Assembly: GCF_026344005.1 (NCBI RefSeq)
Contig: NZ_JAPKNH010000007.1
Span: 124,001-188,000 of the forward strand
Direction: 5' to 3'
Source of the DNA: Kaistia terrae
Lineage (GTDB): Bacteria > Pseudomonadota > Alphaproteobacteria > Rhizobiales > Kaistiaceae
Length of the DNA: 64,000 nucleotides
The notes beneath the pieces are model-generated. The model had not been told where the DNA came from. It saw nothing but the letters and a program-made list of their open reading frames with translations, and searched no databases. The number at the start of each line of letters is the position of its first letter. Positions within the stretch are counted from its first letter, which is position 1. The position numbers and the translations under genes are program-made. Positions 52,124-59,681 of the stretch are shown here, in pieces.

Positions 52124-53938
52124 TCAAACCAGGGCGTGGCTTGAGGGGATGCAGATCTCGCACACCACTCCGCCCGGCATGAACTCGAGCGTGACGGTGC
52201 CGTCCAGCGCCTGACCGACGCTGCGCTCCAGCAGGGTGACGCCAAAGCCCGTCTTCTCGGGCTGCTGCACAAGGGGGCCGTTGGTTTCTTCCCACCGCAG
52301 GTGCAACTTGTCGCCATTGCGGATGCCCCAATTCAGCGAGATCTTGCCGCCGGGAACCGACAGCGCACCATATTTCGCCGCGTTGGTGGTCAGTTCATGC
52401 AAAGCGAGCCCGATATTCTGAACCGCATCGGGCCGGAGGCTGAGCATCGGCCCCTCGATGACTAGCTGGTCAGATCCCGGATCGATGGCCTGGCCGAGTT
52501 GGGCGTTGACCAGATCTTTCAGGATCGCGCCGTGCCATTCACGAGCGACAAGCAGATCGTGCGACGCCGCCATCGCGCGGAGGCGGGCCGAAAAGCGCGT
52601 GACGAAGGTCTGCGGATCATCCGAGCGGGCAGCTGTCTGCCGCGCCATCGCCTGGATCACGGCGAGCAGGTTCTTGGACCGATGGGTCAGTTCGCGCATC
52701 ACCAGGCGCAGATGTGCCTCCTGCTGATGTGCCTCGGTTGTATCGACGGCGACGCCCGCCAACCCCCGAACGGTACGGTCGGGGCCGAGGATAGGCTCGA
52801 TGCTGAGCTGGAAATGCCGGTCCTCGCCGCCGATCGACAAGGCGATTTCACCGTGCTGCGCCTCACCGGACGCGACCGCTGCTTTCTTCATCGCAATGAT
52901 CGGGAAGCCGCGCTCGTCCGGCCAGAATTCCTCATCCGTATGACCCAGCATTGCATCGGCGCTCAAGCCGATGGCCGGGTTGTAGACCCAGTTGTAGCGC
53001 AGGTCGCGGTCGTGGCTGAACACCATGATCGAGGAGCCGCGCAATGCCAGGTCGAAACGGGCATTGGCTTCGGCGAGGCTCGACGTGAGTGCGGACAGGC
53101 GCGTTTCGTAGTCATGGCGTTCGGTCATGTCGACGACTGCCGAGGTCAATCCGATGATCTCGCCGGCGCCGTCGCGCAGCGGCTCGATCGACAGGCGCAG
53201 ATATTGCGACGCGCCATCGTCGGTCTGAACCACGACGTTGAGCGAGGTGCCCTTGCCGCTTTCCGTCACGCTGCGTTTGGCGTCTGAGACCGATGGCGCG
53301 ACATCGGCGGGAAACAGATCGGCATCCGTCTTGCCAACCACTTCCTCCGGCGTCAGGCCGCGCCGCGGGTCGTAGGCCCAGGTGAAAACGAGATCGTTGT
53401 CCTGGTTGAAGACTGCGATGTCGGAACCGGAAAGGGCTGCCTCGAACCGCTGCTTGGTCGCCGTCAGTTCGCGTGTCCGGGCTCGGACCTTCTCCTCCAG
53501 CTCGCTTCGAATGTCGGTCAATTGCCGCATCGTATCGATATGCGCGTCGATCTCGGACTTGAGGTGACGATTGTTGCGCTCGAGAAGTCGCGGCGACGGC
53601 AGAGCGAGGAGCTCCGGCAGGACGAAGCGGATGAGAAACACGGCGACCAGCGCGCTCAACGCCGCGACGATCTCGATCATCCGGGAATAGACGGCGGGCG
53701 CCAAGAGAGGGAAAGCCGCCATCAAATAGTTGAATGCGACGCCGAGCAGCAGAAGGACGAAGGAAAACGCGACGCGCCGATAGATGGCTGGCAGGTCGCG
53801 ACGCCGCCAAAGGAAGGACAGCGCAGCCACGGCGATCGCAAGCGTGCTGAACGCAATGACCAGCCTTGGAACCGGCCGCCAGATATCTCCACCCAGCGCA
53901 TCCGACGCTTGAGAAAGGATGTTGAGCAGCCAGTCCAT
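52124..53938 (-). CDS. HWE/HisKA_2 sensor histidine kinase with three TM helices and two PAS domains
   Basis: 604 residues. TM helices lie at about 25-45, 56-79 and 87-112, followed by a coiled coil (115-160), PAS domains at about 166-272 and 295-402, HisKA_2 and an ATPase domain. The phospho-acceptor is H419 in MRELTHRSKNLLAVIQAMARQT, and the ATPase N-box is LALHELTTNAAKYGAL. Kinases of this family phosphorylate PhyR in several alphaproteobacteria; the phyR gene begins downstream of its upstream flank, 231 bases away on the same strand. It is therefore a good PhyK candidate. The signal is unknown. Confidence 0.88.
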   Translation of the reverse strand: MDWLLNILSQASDALGGDIWRPVPRLVIAFSTLAIAVAALSFLWRRRDLPAIYRRVAFSFVLLLLGVAFNYLMAAFPLLAPAVYSRMIEIVAALSALVAVFLIRFVLPELLALPSPRLLERNNRHLKSEIDAHIDTMRQLTDIRSELEEKVRARTRELTATKQRFEAALSGSDIAVFNQDNDLVFTWAYDPRRGLTPEEVVGKTDADLFPADVAPSVSDAKRSVTESGKGTSLNVVVQTDDGASQYLRLSIEPLRDGAGEIIGLTSAVVDMTERHDYETRLSALTSSLAEANARFDLALRGSSIMVFSHDRDLRYNWVYNPAIGLSADAMLGHTDEEFWPDERGFPIIAMKKAAVASGEAQHGEIALSIGGEDRHFQLSIEPILGPDRTVRGLAGVAVDTTEAHQQEAHLRLVMRELTHRSKNLLAVIQAMARQTAARSDDPQTFVTRFSARLRAMAASHDLLVAREWHGAILKDLVNAQLGQAIDPGSDQLVIEGPMLSLRPDAVQNIGLALHELTTNAAKYGALSVPGGKISLNWGIRNGDKLHLRWEETNGPLVQQPEKTGFGVTLLERSVGQALDGTVTLEFMPGGVVCEICIPSSHALV

Positions 53939-54136
53939 GTGACGGTCCTTTTGCGCCGCTGGAATCGAGGATGACCGAACGAACCGGCCCTCGCCCTACA
54001 ACAGCTCATTTGGGAGGCGCGACGCAACCTTAGCCTGGATGCGCGGCAAGCTCGCCCAGTGTCGAGGAGACAGCCAGGAGAGGCGGAAGCCGAGATCGAA
54101 GTCGATGAAAAAACCGCGGTGAGCAACGGCTCCGCG

Positions 54137-54165
54137 AAAAAGGCCCGGCTTGTGGCCGGGCCCTT
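54137..54165 (-). terminator. Rho-independent terminator after phyR
   Basis: Minus-strand stem GGGCCCGGC / GCCGGGC with loop cacaa, followed by CTTTTTCG. It lies directly after the phyR stop and separates phyR from the sensor kinase gene. Confidence 0.8.
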
Positions 54166-54168
54166 GTT

Positions 54169-54972
54169 CTAGGCGGCGATCGACGCGGTCGAGTTGAAGA
54201 ACAGCGCCTGGCTGATGGCTGCCTTCACGGTTCGCGGATCGAACGGCTTGGTCAGCAGGAATGTCGGCTCCGGCCGCTCGCCGGTCAACAGACGCTGGGG
54301 GAACGCCGTGATGAAGATCACGGGAAGCGAGAAGCCCGCCAGGATGTCCTTGACGGCATCGATCCCGGACGAACCATCAGCGAGCTGGATATCGGCAAGC
54401 ACCAGGCCGGGCTTCTCCCGGAGGGCCGCCTCGACGGCGTCGGTACGGGTGCGCGCCACGGCGGCAACCTCATGCCCCAGTTCCTGGACGATGCCGGAAA
54501 GATCCATCGCGATCAGCGGCTCATCCTCGATGATAAGAACGCGAGTGCGCGTCTGGCGATCGATTTCGGCCAGGGCTTCCGTCAGCAGCGGCTGGATGCG
54601 GTCGCTCGAAATACCCATGACAGCGGCGGCGTCTTCATCGGAAAACCCTTCCATCGTCGTCAGAAGAAGGGCCTGCCGGCTTTCCGGCGTCATGTCGGCC
54701 AGACGTTGTTGCGCGGTCATTTCCTGCCGGCTCAGGCCATCGATGGCCTCATCGCTACCCAGCTGCGTACCCGACCAGATCGCATGAAAGAGACGATAGA
54801 GAGCAATCTTGGGATGTACGCTTCGATCCACAATGCCGGGCGCGTTGACGATGGCCTGCAGGCAGGCCCGCACATAAGCATCGCCGCTGACCTGACCGCC
54901 TGTGAGAGCACGCGCGTAACGCCGCAAAAAAGGCAAATGCGGTGCAAGCGCCTGCGACAGACTTTCGGGCAT
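54169..54972 (-). CDS. phyR: General stress response regulator PhyR (sigma-like anti-anti-sigma factor)
   Basis: 267 residues: an EcfG-like sigma domain (1-135, LPFLRRYARALTGGQVSGDAYVRACLQAIV ... GFSDEDAAAVMGIS) fused to a receiver domain (143-262). The receiver has E149/D150, phospho-acceptor D194 (VLADIQLADGSSG) and lysine in LLTKPFDP. When phosphorylated, PhyR binds NepR and frees EcfG. ATG 54972 has AAGGGGG. It has an EcfG-type promoter (55007-55031), giving positive feedback. Divergent from nepR-ecfG. Confidence 0.96.
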   Translation of the reverse strand: MPESLSQALAPHLPFLRRYARALTGGQVSGDAYVRACLQAIVNAPGIVDRSVHPKIALYRLFHAIWSGTQLGSDEAIDGLSRQEMTAQQRLADMTPESRQALLLTTMEGFSDEDAAAVMGISSDRIQPLLTEALAEIDRQTRTRVLIIEDEPLIAMDLSGIVQELGHEVAAVARTRTDAVEAALREKPGLVLADIQLADGSSGIDAVKDILAGFSLPVIFITAFPQRLLTGERPEPTFLLTKPFDPRTVKAAISQALFFNSTASIAA

Positions 54973-55006
54973 AGTTTCCCCCTTCTAATCCTGATCTCGA
55001 TATCAA

Positions 55007-55031
55007 AACGTGCTCGGCGCAATTCGGTTCC
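55007..55031 (-). promoter_or_regulatory. EcfG-type promoter of phyR
   Basis: On the minus strand GGAAC (55031-55027), 16 bases, CGTT (55010-55007), followed by the phyR start 34 bases later. Exact match to the EcfG pattern. Confidence 0.88.
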
Positions 55032-55038
55032 AAAACAA

Positions 55039-55063
55039 GGAACCTTTTTTCAGGTGCTGCATT
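55039..55063 (+). promoter_or_regulatory. EcfG-type promoter of nepR-ecfG
   Basis: GGAAC (55039-55043), 16 bases, CATT (55060-55063); the -10 differs from CGTT at one base. Its -35 is only 7 bases from the phyR -35 on the other strand, giving GGTTCC-aaaacaa-GGAACC. Confidence 0.7.
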
Positions 55064-55130
55064 TGCCTCCCGACGAGACGCGCCGCAGCTAGGATCGGAG
55101 CGCAAGTTGGGCACAGCCAGGATTAGAGAC

Positions 55131-55352
55131 GTGGATAATAAAGACAGCAACGCGAAAGGCGCCGAGTTTCGCTCGGCACCCGCTGGCGTGAACAGCCAAG
55201 GCGAAAAAGAGGACTGGATCGGCCGGCAGTTGCGCCGGGTCTTCGACAATTCTCTGAGCGAACCCTTGCCGGACGACATCATGTCGCTTCTTGACCGGAT
55301 CGACGACGAACCGTCGTTGTCCGACTCAAAAGCCGACAAAGGCGCCGCATGA
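55131..55352 (+). CDS. nepR: Anti-sigma factor NepR
   Basis: Small protein that holds EcfG inactive and is titrated by phosphorylated PhyR. The 73 residues contain the NepR core DWIGRQLRRVFDNSLSEPLPDDIMSLLDRID (about 28-58) with the two short helices around EPLPDD. GTG 55131 has AGGA at the right distance; a TTG at 55107 would add 8 residues. It is 57 bases before ecfG in the same operon. Confidence 0.93.
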   Translation: MDNKDSNAKGAEFRSAPAGVNSQGEKEDWIGRQLRRVFDNSLSEPLPDDIMSLLDRIDDEPSLSDSKADKGAA

Positions 55353-55409
55353 GCCTGCGACCGCACTTCCTGCAACTGCTTCAAGGCACCAGGTGCCCCG
55401 GAGACAGAC

Positions 55410-55955
55410 ATGAAAAATGAACTGGTCGAAGCCTTGCCAATGTTGCGAGCCTTCGCACGTTCGCTGAGCGGCAATCGCGATCGTGCCGACGACCTCGTGC
55501 AGGAAACCGTCATGCGAGCCCTTGCCAACAAGGACAAGTTCCAGGTCGGCACAAATCTGCATGCCTGGCTCGTGACCATCCTGCGCAATCAATACTATTC
55601 GGAAGGACGGAAGCGCCGTCGCGAGGTCGAGGACGCCGAAGGGACACATGCTGCCCGATTGTCGGATGTCGGCGCGCAGCACGGCCATCTCGAGCTGGAC
55701 GACTTCCTGCGCGCGATGCAGCTGCTTCCGGACGAACAGCGCGAAGCGCTGGTCCTGATCGGCGCCAGCGGCTTCTCCTACGAGGAAGCGGCGGAAATTT
55801 GCGAAGTGAAGGTCGGCACGGTCAAGAGTCGCGTGTCTCGCGCTCGCGCCCGGCTGGAAGAAATCATGAGCGGAGGCGTCCCCCTGCCGCCGCCCGATAC
55901 CGCCAAGCGTTCGGCCGACGAGATCGAGCAGGCCATGGCGCTGCGCACAGGCTGA
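55410..55955 (+). CDS. ecfG: General stress ECF sigma factor EcfG
   Basis: 181-residue ECF sigma factor of the EcfG (sigma-EcfG/SigT/RpoE4) group. Region 2 is LRAFARSLSGNRDRADDLVQETVMRALANKDKFQ. Region 4 is LPDEQREALVLIGASGFSYEEAAEICEVKVGTVKSRVSRARARL. It recognises GGAAC-N16/17-CGTT. A C-terminal tail of about 25 residues (GGVPLPPPDTAKRSADEIEQAMALRTG) extends past region 4. ATG 55410 with GGAG. Strong terminator after the stop. Confidence 0.95.
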   Translation: MKNELVEALPMLRAFARSLSGNRDRADDLVQETVMRALANKDKFQVGTNLHAWLVTILRNQYYSEGRKRRREVEDAEGTHAARLSDVGAQHGHLELDDFLRAMQLLPDEQREALVLIGASGFSYEEAAEICEVKVGTVKSRVSRARARLEEIMSGGVPLPPPDTAKRSADEIEQAMALRTG

Positions 55956-55977
55956 GCGCTCCCGCCGGACGACCAAC

Positions 55978-56015
55978 AAAAAAAACCCCGCGATCCAGGA
56001 TCGCGGGGTTTTTTT
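55978..56015. terminator. Bidirectional terminator between ecfG and the DUF1328 gene
   Basis: Stem AAAAACCCCGCGATCC / GGATCGCGGGGTTTTT with a 2-3 base loop; long A and T runs on the two sides. It serves convergent genes. Confidence 0.93.
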
Positions 56016-56029
56016 CGTCCGTGTCGTTC

Positions 56030-56194
56030 TCAGGCCCGTCGCAACAGGTGCAGAACACCGGAGATCAGGAACAGCACGATAGCGACGACGAAAATGATCT
56101 TCGCAATGCCAATCGCTGTGCCGGCTATGCCGCCAAAACCCAGCACGGCAGCGACAAGCGCGACGACGAGAAACAGTATCGCCCAGTTCAGCAT
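56030..56194 (-). CDS. Small DUF1328 (YtjA-like) membrane protein
   Basis: 54-residue protein below the usual size cut-off: [19 protein letters not shown], then [19 protein letters not shown] and [16 protein letters not shown]. Two TM helices cover nearly the whole chain. The [25 protein letters not shown] wording is the DUF1328 signature. GGAGGGG stands 4 bases before ATG 56194. An EcfG-type promoter lies 47 bases upstream. The molecular role of the family is unknown; stress induction is inferred from the promoter. Confidence 0.9.
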   Translation of the reverse strand: MLNWAILFLVVALVAAVLGFGGIAGTAIGIAKIIFVVAIVLFLISGVLHLLRRA

Positions 56195-56240
56195 CAAACC
56201 CCTCCATGGGTGGACGCGGCCTCAAACCGCTCGTCAAACC

Positions 56241-56266
56241 AACGCGCTAGCGCAGGAAGAGGTTCC
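56241..56266 (-). promoter_or_regulatory. EcfG-type promoter of the DUF1328 gene
   Basis: Minus strand GGAAC (56266-56262), 17 bases, CGTT (56244-56241). Both boxes are exact; spacer 17 is within the range of this class. Confidence 0.8.
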
Positions 56267-56303
56267 ATTCCCGAGGTAGTGGCGGCCAAGAATTCTCCGC
56301 CGG

Positions 56304-57407
56304 CTATTCGCCAGTGATATCACGGCCCGTGATGGCAATGCCGAAGCCCTGAAGGCCGACATACTGGCGCTCCTGCGACGACAGCAGGCGGATGGATCGT
56401 ACCTTGAGGTCGCGCAGGATCTGGGCGCCGACGCCGATCTCACGCCAGCGCTCCTTGCGCTGCCGCGCCGAGAAGTGCCGCTCCTCGCCATCGCCAGCGG
56501 CCGACCCGTCTGGCCGGACCACTGCCGGATCGCGGATCAGCACGAACACGCCGCGATCGGCTGCGCCGACCTTGCGCAGCGTCGTCTCCAACCATCCCTT
56601 CGAATCAGGCCCACGCGAAATCAGATCCGAAATCGGATTGGCGCGATGAATACGGACCAGCACGTCCGACTGCTCGGCCACGTCGCCGAAAACGATGGCC
56701 AGATGCTGCAGCGGATCGAACGGGGTCTCGTAGACAAAGGCGGTCGCGGTGCGGCCGCCGACGGGGACCTGGAAGCTATCGACGACCTTGACGAAGTTCT
56801 CCGTGCGGGCGCGGTAGGCAATCAGATCCTCGATCGAGATGATCTTCAGCCCGTGCTCCGCGGCGAATTCCAGGAGTTCCGGCAAGCGCTTGACCGTGCC
56901 GTCATCGTTGACGATCTCGGCCAGCACACCGGCCGGCTCCAAACCGGCCAGCCGGGCGAGATCGGTCCCCGCCTCGGTATGGCCCGAACGGATCAACACG
57001 CCGCCCTCGCGCGAAATCAGCGGGAAAATGTGGCCGGGCCGAAGGAAATCGGACGCCGTGCAATTGTCGTTGGCGAGCGCCTGGATGGTGTTGGCGCGCT
57101 CCTCGGCGGAAATGCCGGTCGTGAGCCCGACCTTGTAATCGACGGAGACGGTAAAGGCGGTTCGCATCGGATCGCGATTGTTGGCGACCATGGGCGGCAG
57201 GTGCAGCGCCTCGGCACGATCGGCGTCGACCGGCACGCAGAGGATGCCGCTGGTATGGCGAATCATGAAAGCGACCCTTTCGGCGGTCGCCTTCGAGGCA
57301 GCCATGATCAGATCGCCCTCGTTCTCGCGATCCATATCGTCGACGACGACGACCAGTTCGCCGGCAGCAATCGCGGCGACGGCTTCTTCAATCGTATTGA
57401 GGGCCAT
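56304..57407 (-). CDS. ribB: 3,4-dihydroxy-2-butanone-4-phosphate synthase with degenerate GTP cyclohydrolase II-like domain (RibBX type)
   Basis: Makes the four-carbon riboflavin precursor from ribulose 5-phosphate. The first 200 residues are a complete DHBP synthase with DDMDRENEGDLIMAA (23-37), RHTSGILCVP (50-59) and RSGHTEAGTDLARLAGL. The second half (about 205-367) aligns with GTP cyclohydrolase II but has no cysteine at all: where SECLTGD and RCDCG should supply zinc ligands it reads RIHRANPISDL. This matches the described proteobacterial RibBX variant, so a separate RibA is needed for step one. Monocistronic. Confidence 0.9.
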   Translation of the reverse strand: MALNTIEEAVAAIAAGELVVVVDDMDRENEGDLIMAASKATAERVAFMIRHTSGILCVPVDADRAEALHLPPMVANNRDPMRTAFTVSVDYKVGLTTGISAEERANTIQALANDNCTASDFLRPGHIFPLISREGGVLIRSGHTEAGTDLARLAGLEPAGVLAEIVNDDGTVKRLPELLEFAAEHGLKIISIEDLIAYRARTENFVKVVDSFQVPVGGRTATAFVYETPFDPLQHLAIVFGDVAEQSDVLVRIHRANPISDLISRGPDSKGWLETTLRKVGAADRGVFVLIRDPAVVRPDGSAAGDGEERHFSARQRKERWREIGVGAQILRDLKVRSIRLLSSQERQYVGLQGFGIAITGRDITGE

Positions 57408-57573
57408 GAACCATGTCCGTAAGCGGGGAAGATCCTGTTCTTATAAGCGATCGAGGACGGAGCGCCACTGCAAGCCCGTTCAAAACGGGTTGTCTGATGA
57501 CCCGCTGCCCCTTACCAGTATCGCCACCGTAGAGGCGGCGTTGTTCGGACGCGAACAGAGGAAGAGAACGAGA

Positions 57574-58323
57574 ATGGCAGATAATCAGCGTTTTTCCGGT
57601 CGTGGAGCGATCGTGACAGGTGGCGCTTCCGGAATCGGCTTCAAGACGGCGGAGCGGATTGTCGCCGAAGGCGGAACAGTCTGTATCTGGGATGTGGATG
57701 CAGCGCGCATCGACGCGGCCAAGGCAGCCCTCGGCCCGAAGGCGCATGGCGTCCAGCTGGACATTTCAAAGCCTGAGCAGGTCGAAGCCGCCGCCAAGAC
57801 GGCCGAATCCCATCTCGGCAAGATCGACATCATGATCTGCTCGGCCGGTATCGCCGGCAAGAACGCCCTCGTCGTCGATTATCCGATCGAGGAATGGCAG
57901 CGCGTCTTCGAGATCAACGTCCACGGCCTTTTCTACTGCAACCGCTTCGTCGCGCCGCTGATGCAGAAGAACGGCTATGGCCGCATCGTCAACGTCGCCT
58001 CGATCGCCGGCAAGGAAGGCAATCCGACGGCATCCGCCTATTCGGCGGCCAAGGCGGCCGTGATCGGCTTCACCAAGTCGCTCGGCAAGGAACTGGCCAA
58101 GGACAACATCACGGTCAACGCCATCACGCCGGCGACGATCGACACCCCGATCCTGAAGCAGGTCAGCCAGGCGCATATCGATTACATGCTGTCGAAGATT
58201 CCGATGGGCCGCTTCGGCACCGTCGAGGAAGCGGCTGCCATCCTGACCTGGCTCGCCAGCGAGGAATGCTCGTTCACCACCGGCGCCGTGTTCGACCTCT
58301 CGGGCGGCCGCGCGACCTACTGA
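57574..58323 (+). CDS. Short-chain dehydrogenase/reductase
   Basis: Classical SDR of 249 residues. NAD(P)-binding TGGASGIG is at 15-22, and D40 at the end of beta2 (CIWDVDAARI) favours NAD. The active site is S143, Y156 and K160 (SAYSAAK). The C-terminal LSGGRATY is typical. ATG 57574 follows GAAGAG. Substrate unknown. It is convergent with the kinase-enolase operon, and a terminator lies between them. Confidence 0.88.
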   Translation: MADNQRFSGRGAIVTGGASGIGFKTAERIVAEGGTVCIWDVDAARIDAAKAALGPKAHGVQLDISKPEQVEAAAKTAESHLGKIDIMICSAGIAGKNALVVDYPIEEWQRVFEINVHGLFYCNRFVAPLMQKNGYGRIVNVASIAGKEGNPTASAYSAAKAAVIGFTKSLGKELAKDNITVNAITPATIDTPILKQVSQAHIDYMLSKIPMGRFGTVEEAAAILTWLASEECSFTTGAVFDLSGGRATY

Positions 58324-58342
58324 TCGGCTCCACTCGAATTGA

Positions 58343-58384
58343 GCCTCCGGCCGGGCATATCGCGCACCGGCCGGAGGCTTTTTT
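58343..58384 (+). terminator. Rho-independent terminator after the SDR gene
   Basis: 12-bp stem GCCTCCGGCCGG / CCGGCCGGAGGC, loop of 12, then six T. It lies 20 bases past the SDR stop. Confidence 0.9.
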
Positions 58385-58388
58385 CGTT

Positions 58389-59681
58389 TCAACCGGCCTT
58401 GCGAAAGCCGAGCGCTGCCTTGCCGGCATAAACGGCATCGGCGCCAAGCGCTTCCTCGACGCGCAGCATCTCGTTCCACTTCGCCATCCGCTCGGAGCGC
58501 GAGAAGGAACCGACCTTGAACTGGCCCGCGTCCCAACCGACCGCGAGATGGACGATGGTGACATCCTCCGTCTCGCCGGAACGCGCCGAGACGATGGTGC
58601 CAAATCCGGCCTTCTTGCCGGCGTCCAGCGCCGCCTTGGTCTCGGTGATCGTGCCGGCCTGGTTCGGCTTGACCAGCACGGCGGTCGCCGAGCCCTTCTT
58701 CGCCGAAGATTCGACCCGCGCAGCGTTGGTGACGAGGAAATCGTCGCCGATCACCTGGCAGCGGTCGCCATAGCGCTCGGTGAAGGCGAGGAAGCCCGCC
58801 TCGTCGTCTTCCGCCACCGGATCCTCGATCGACAGGATCGGATAGGCGTCGAGCCAGCGGCCGAGCAGGTCGATCATGCCGCCCGTATCGAGTTCGCTGT
58901 CGTCGAGCGCCAGCTTGTAGCGGCCGTTGCGACCGAATTCGGACGCGGCGATGTCGAGCGAGATCCCGATATCAGGGCCGGGCGTGAAACCGGCGTCGGC
59001 GATCGCGCCGACCAGTTCGTCGAGCGCTTCCTCGTTCGAGTTGAAGGCCGGCCAGAAGCCGCCCTCGTCGGCGACGCCCTGCAACTTGCCGGCCTTCTTC
59101 ATGCGCACCCCGGCGGCGCGATAGACTTCGGCGGTCCAATCCAGCGCCTCGGCGAAGGAGCCGGCGCCGGGGCAGATGAGCATGAAGTCCTGCACGTCGA
59201 CACGCCGGGCCGCATGGGCGCCACCGCCAAAAATCTGGATTTCCGGCACCGGGATGCGGACTTTGTTGCCACCCGCCAGATAGCGCCAGAGCGGCTGGTC
59301 GGCGCCGGCAGCGGCCGCATGAAGGACCGCCATCGAAGTGGCGATCAGCGCGTTGCCGCCAAGGCGCCCCTTGTTCGGCGTGCCGTCGAGGGCAATCAGC
59401 GCCGCGTCGATGCCTGCCTGGTCGGAAGCGTCCATGCCGGTCAGCGCCGTGGCGATCTCCCCCTGCACCGCCGTCACCGCCCGAACCACGTCGTGGCCGC
59501 CAAAACGCTCGCCGCCGTCGCGAAGATCGACGGCCTCACCGCTGCCGGTCGAAGCGCCCGCCGGCGCAATGGCGCGGCCGATGGCGCCCGACGCCAGATG
59601 GATCTCGGTTTCGACCGTCGGCCGGCCGCGCGAATCCCAGACACGGCGGCCAAGAACTTTGCTGATTGTCGTGTCGGTCAC
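58389..59681 (-). CDS. Divergent enolase paralogue with altered active site
   Basis: 430-residue member of the enolase fold. Metal ligands and base lysine are kept: SLDIAASEFG (D243), SIEDPVAEDD (E286), IGDDFLVTN (D313), and K338 in LVKPNQAGTITET, as are E206 (ADEGG), H156 (GGAHA) and K389. Two positions differ from true enolase: QDFM has D165 where the catalytic acid Glu168 (yeast) is expected, and SARSGETED has A366 in place of substrate-binding His373. GTG 59681 overlaps the kinase stop as GTGA, so the two are coupled. It may act on a phosphorylated hydroxy acid other than 2-phosphoglycerate. Confidence 0.85.
   Translation of the reverse strand: MTDTTISKVLGRRVWDSRGRPTVETEIHLASGAIGRAIAPAGASTGSGEAVDLRDGGERFGGHDVVRAVTAVQGEIATALTGMDASDQAGIDAALIALDGTPNKGRLGGNALIATSMAVLHAAAAGADQPLWRYLAGGNKVRIPVPEIQIFGGGAHAARRVDVQDFMLICPGAGSFAEALDWTAEVYRAAGVRMKKAGKLQGVADEGGFWPAFNSNEEALDELVGAIADAGFTPGPDIGISLDIAASEFGRNGRYKLALDDSELDTGGMIDLLGRWLDAYPILSIEDPVAEDDEAGFLAFTERYGDRCQVIGDDFLVTNAARVESSAKKGSATAVLVKPNQAGTITETKAALDAGKKAGFGTIVSARSGETEDVTIVHLAVGWDAGQFKVGSFSRSERMAKWNEMLRVEEALGADAVYAGKAALGFRKAG

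Noticed and set aside
57408-57573. FMN riboswitch before ribB
   Set aside because: None of the conserved FMN-element words were seen in the 166-base gap; a 140-base aptamer would hardly fit with a promoter.
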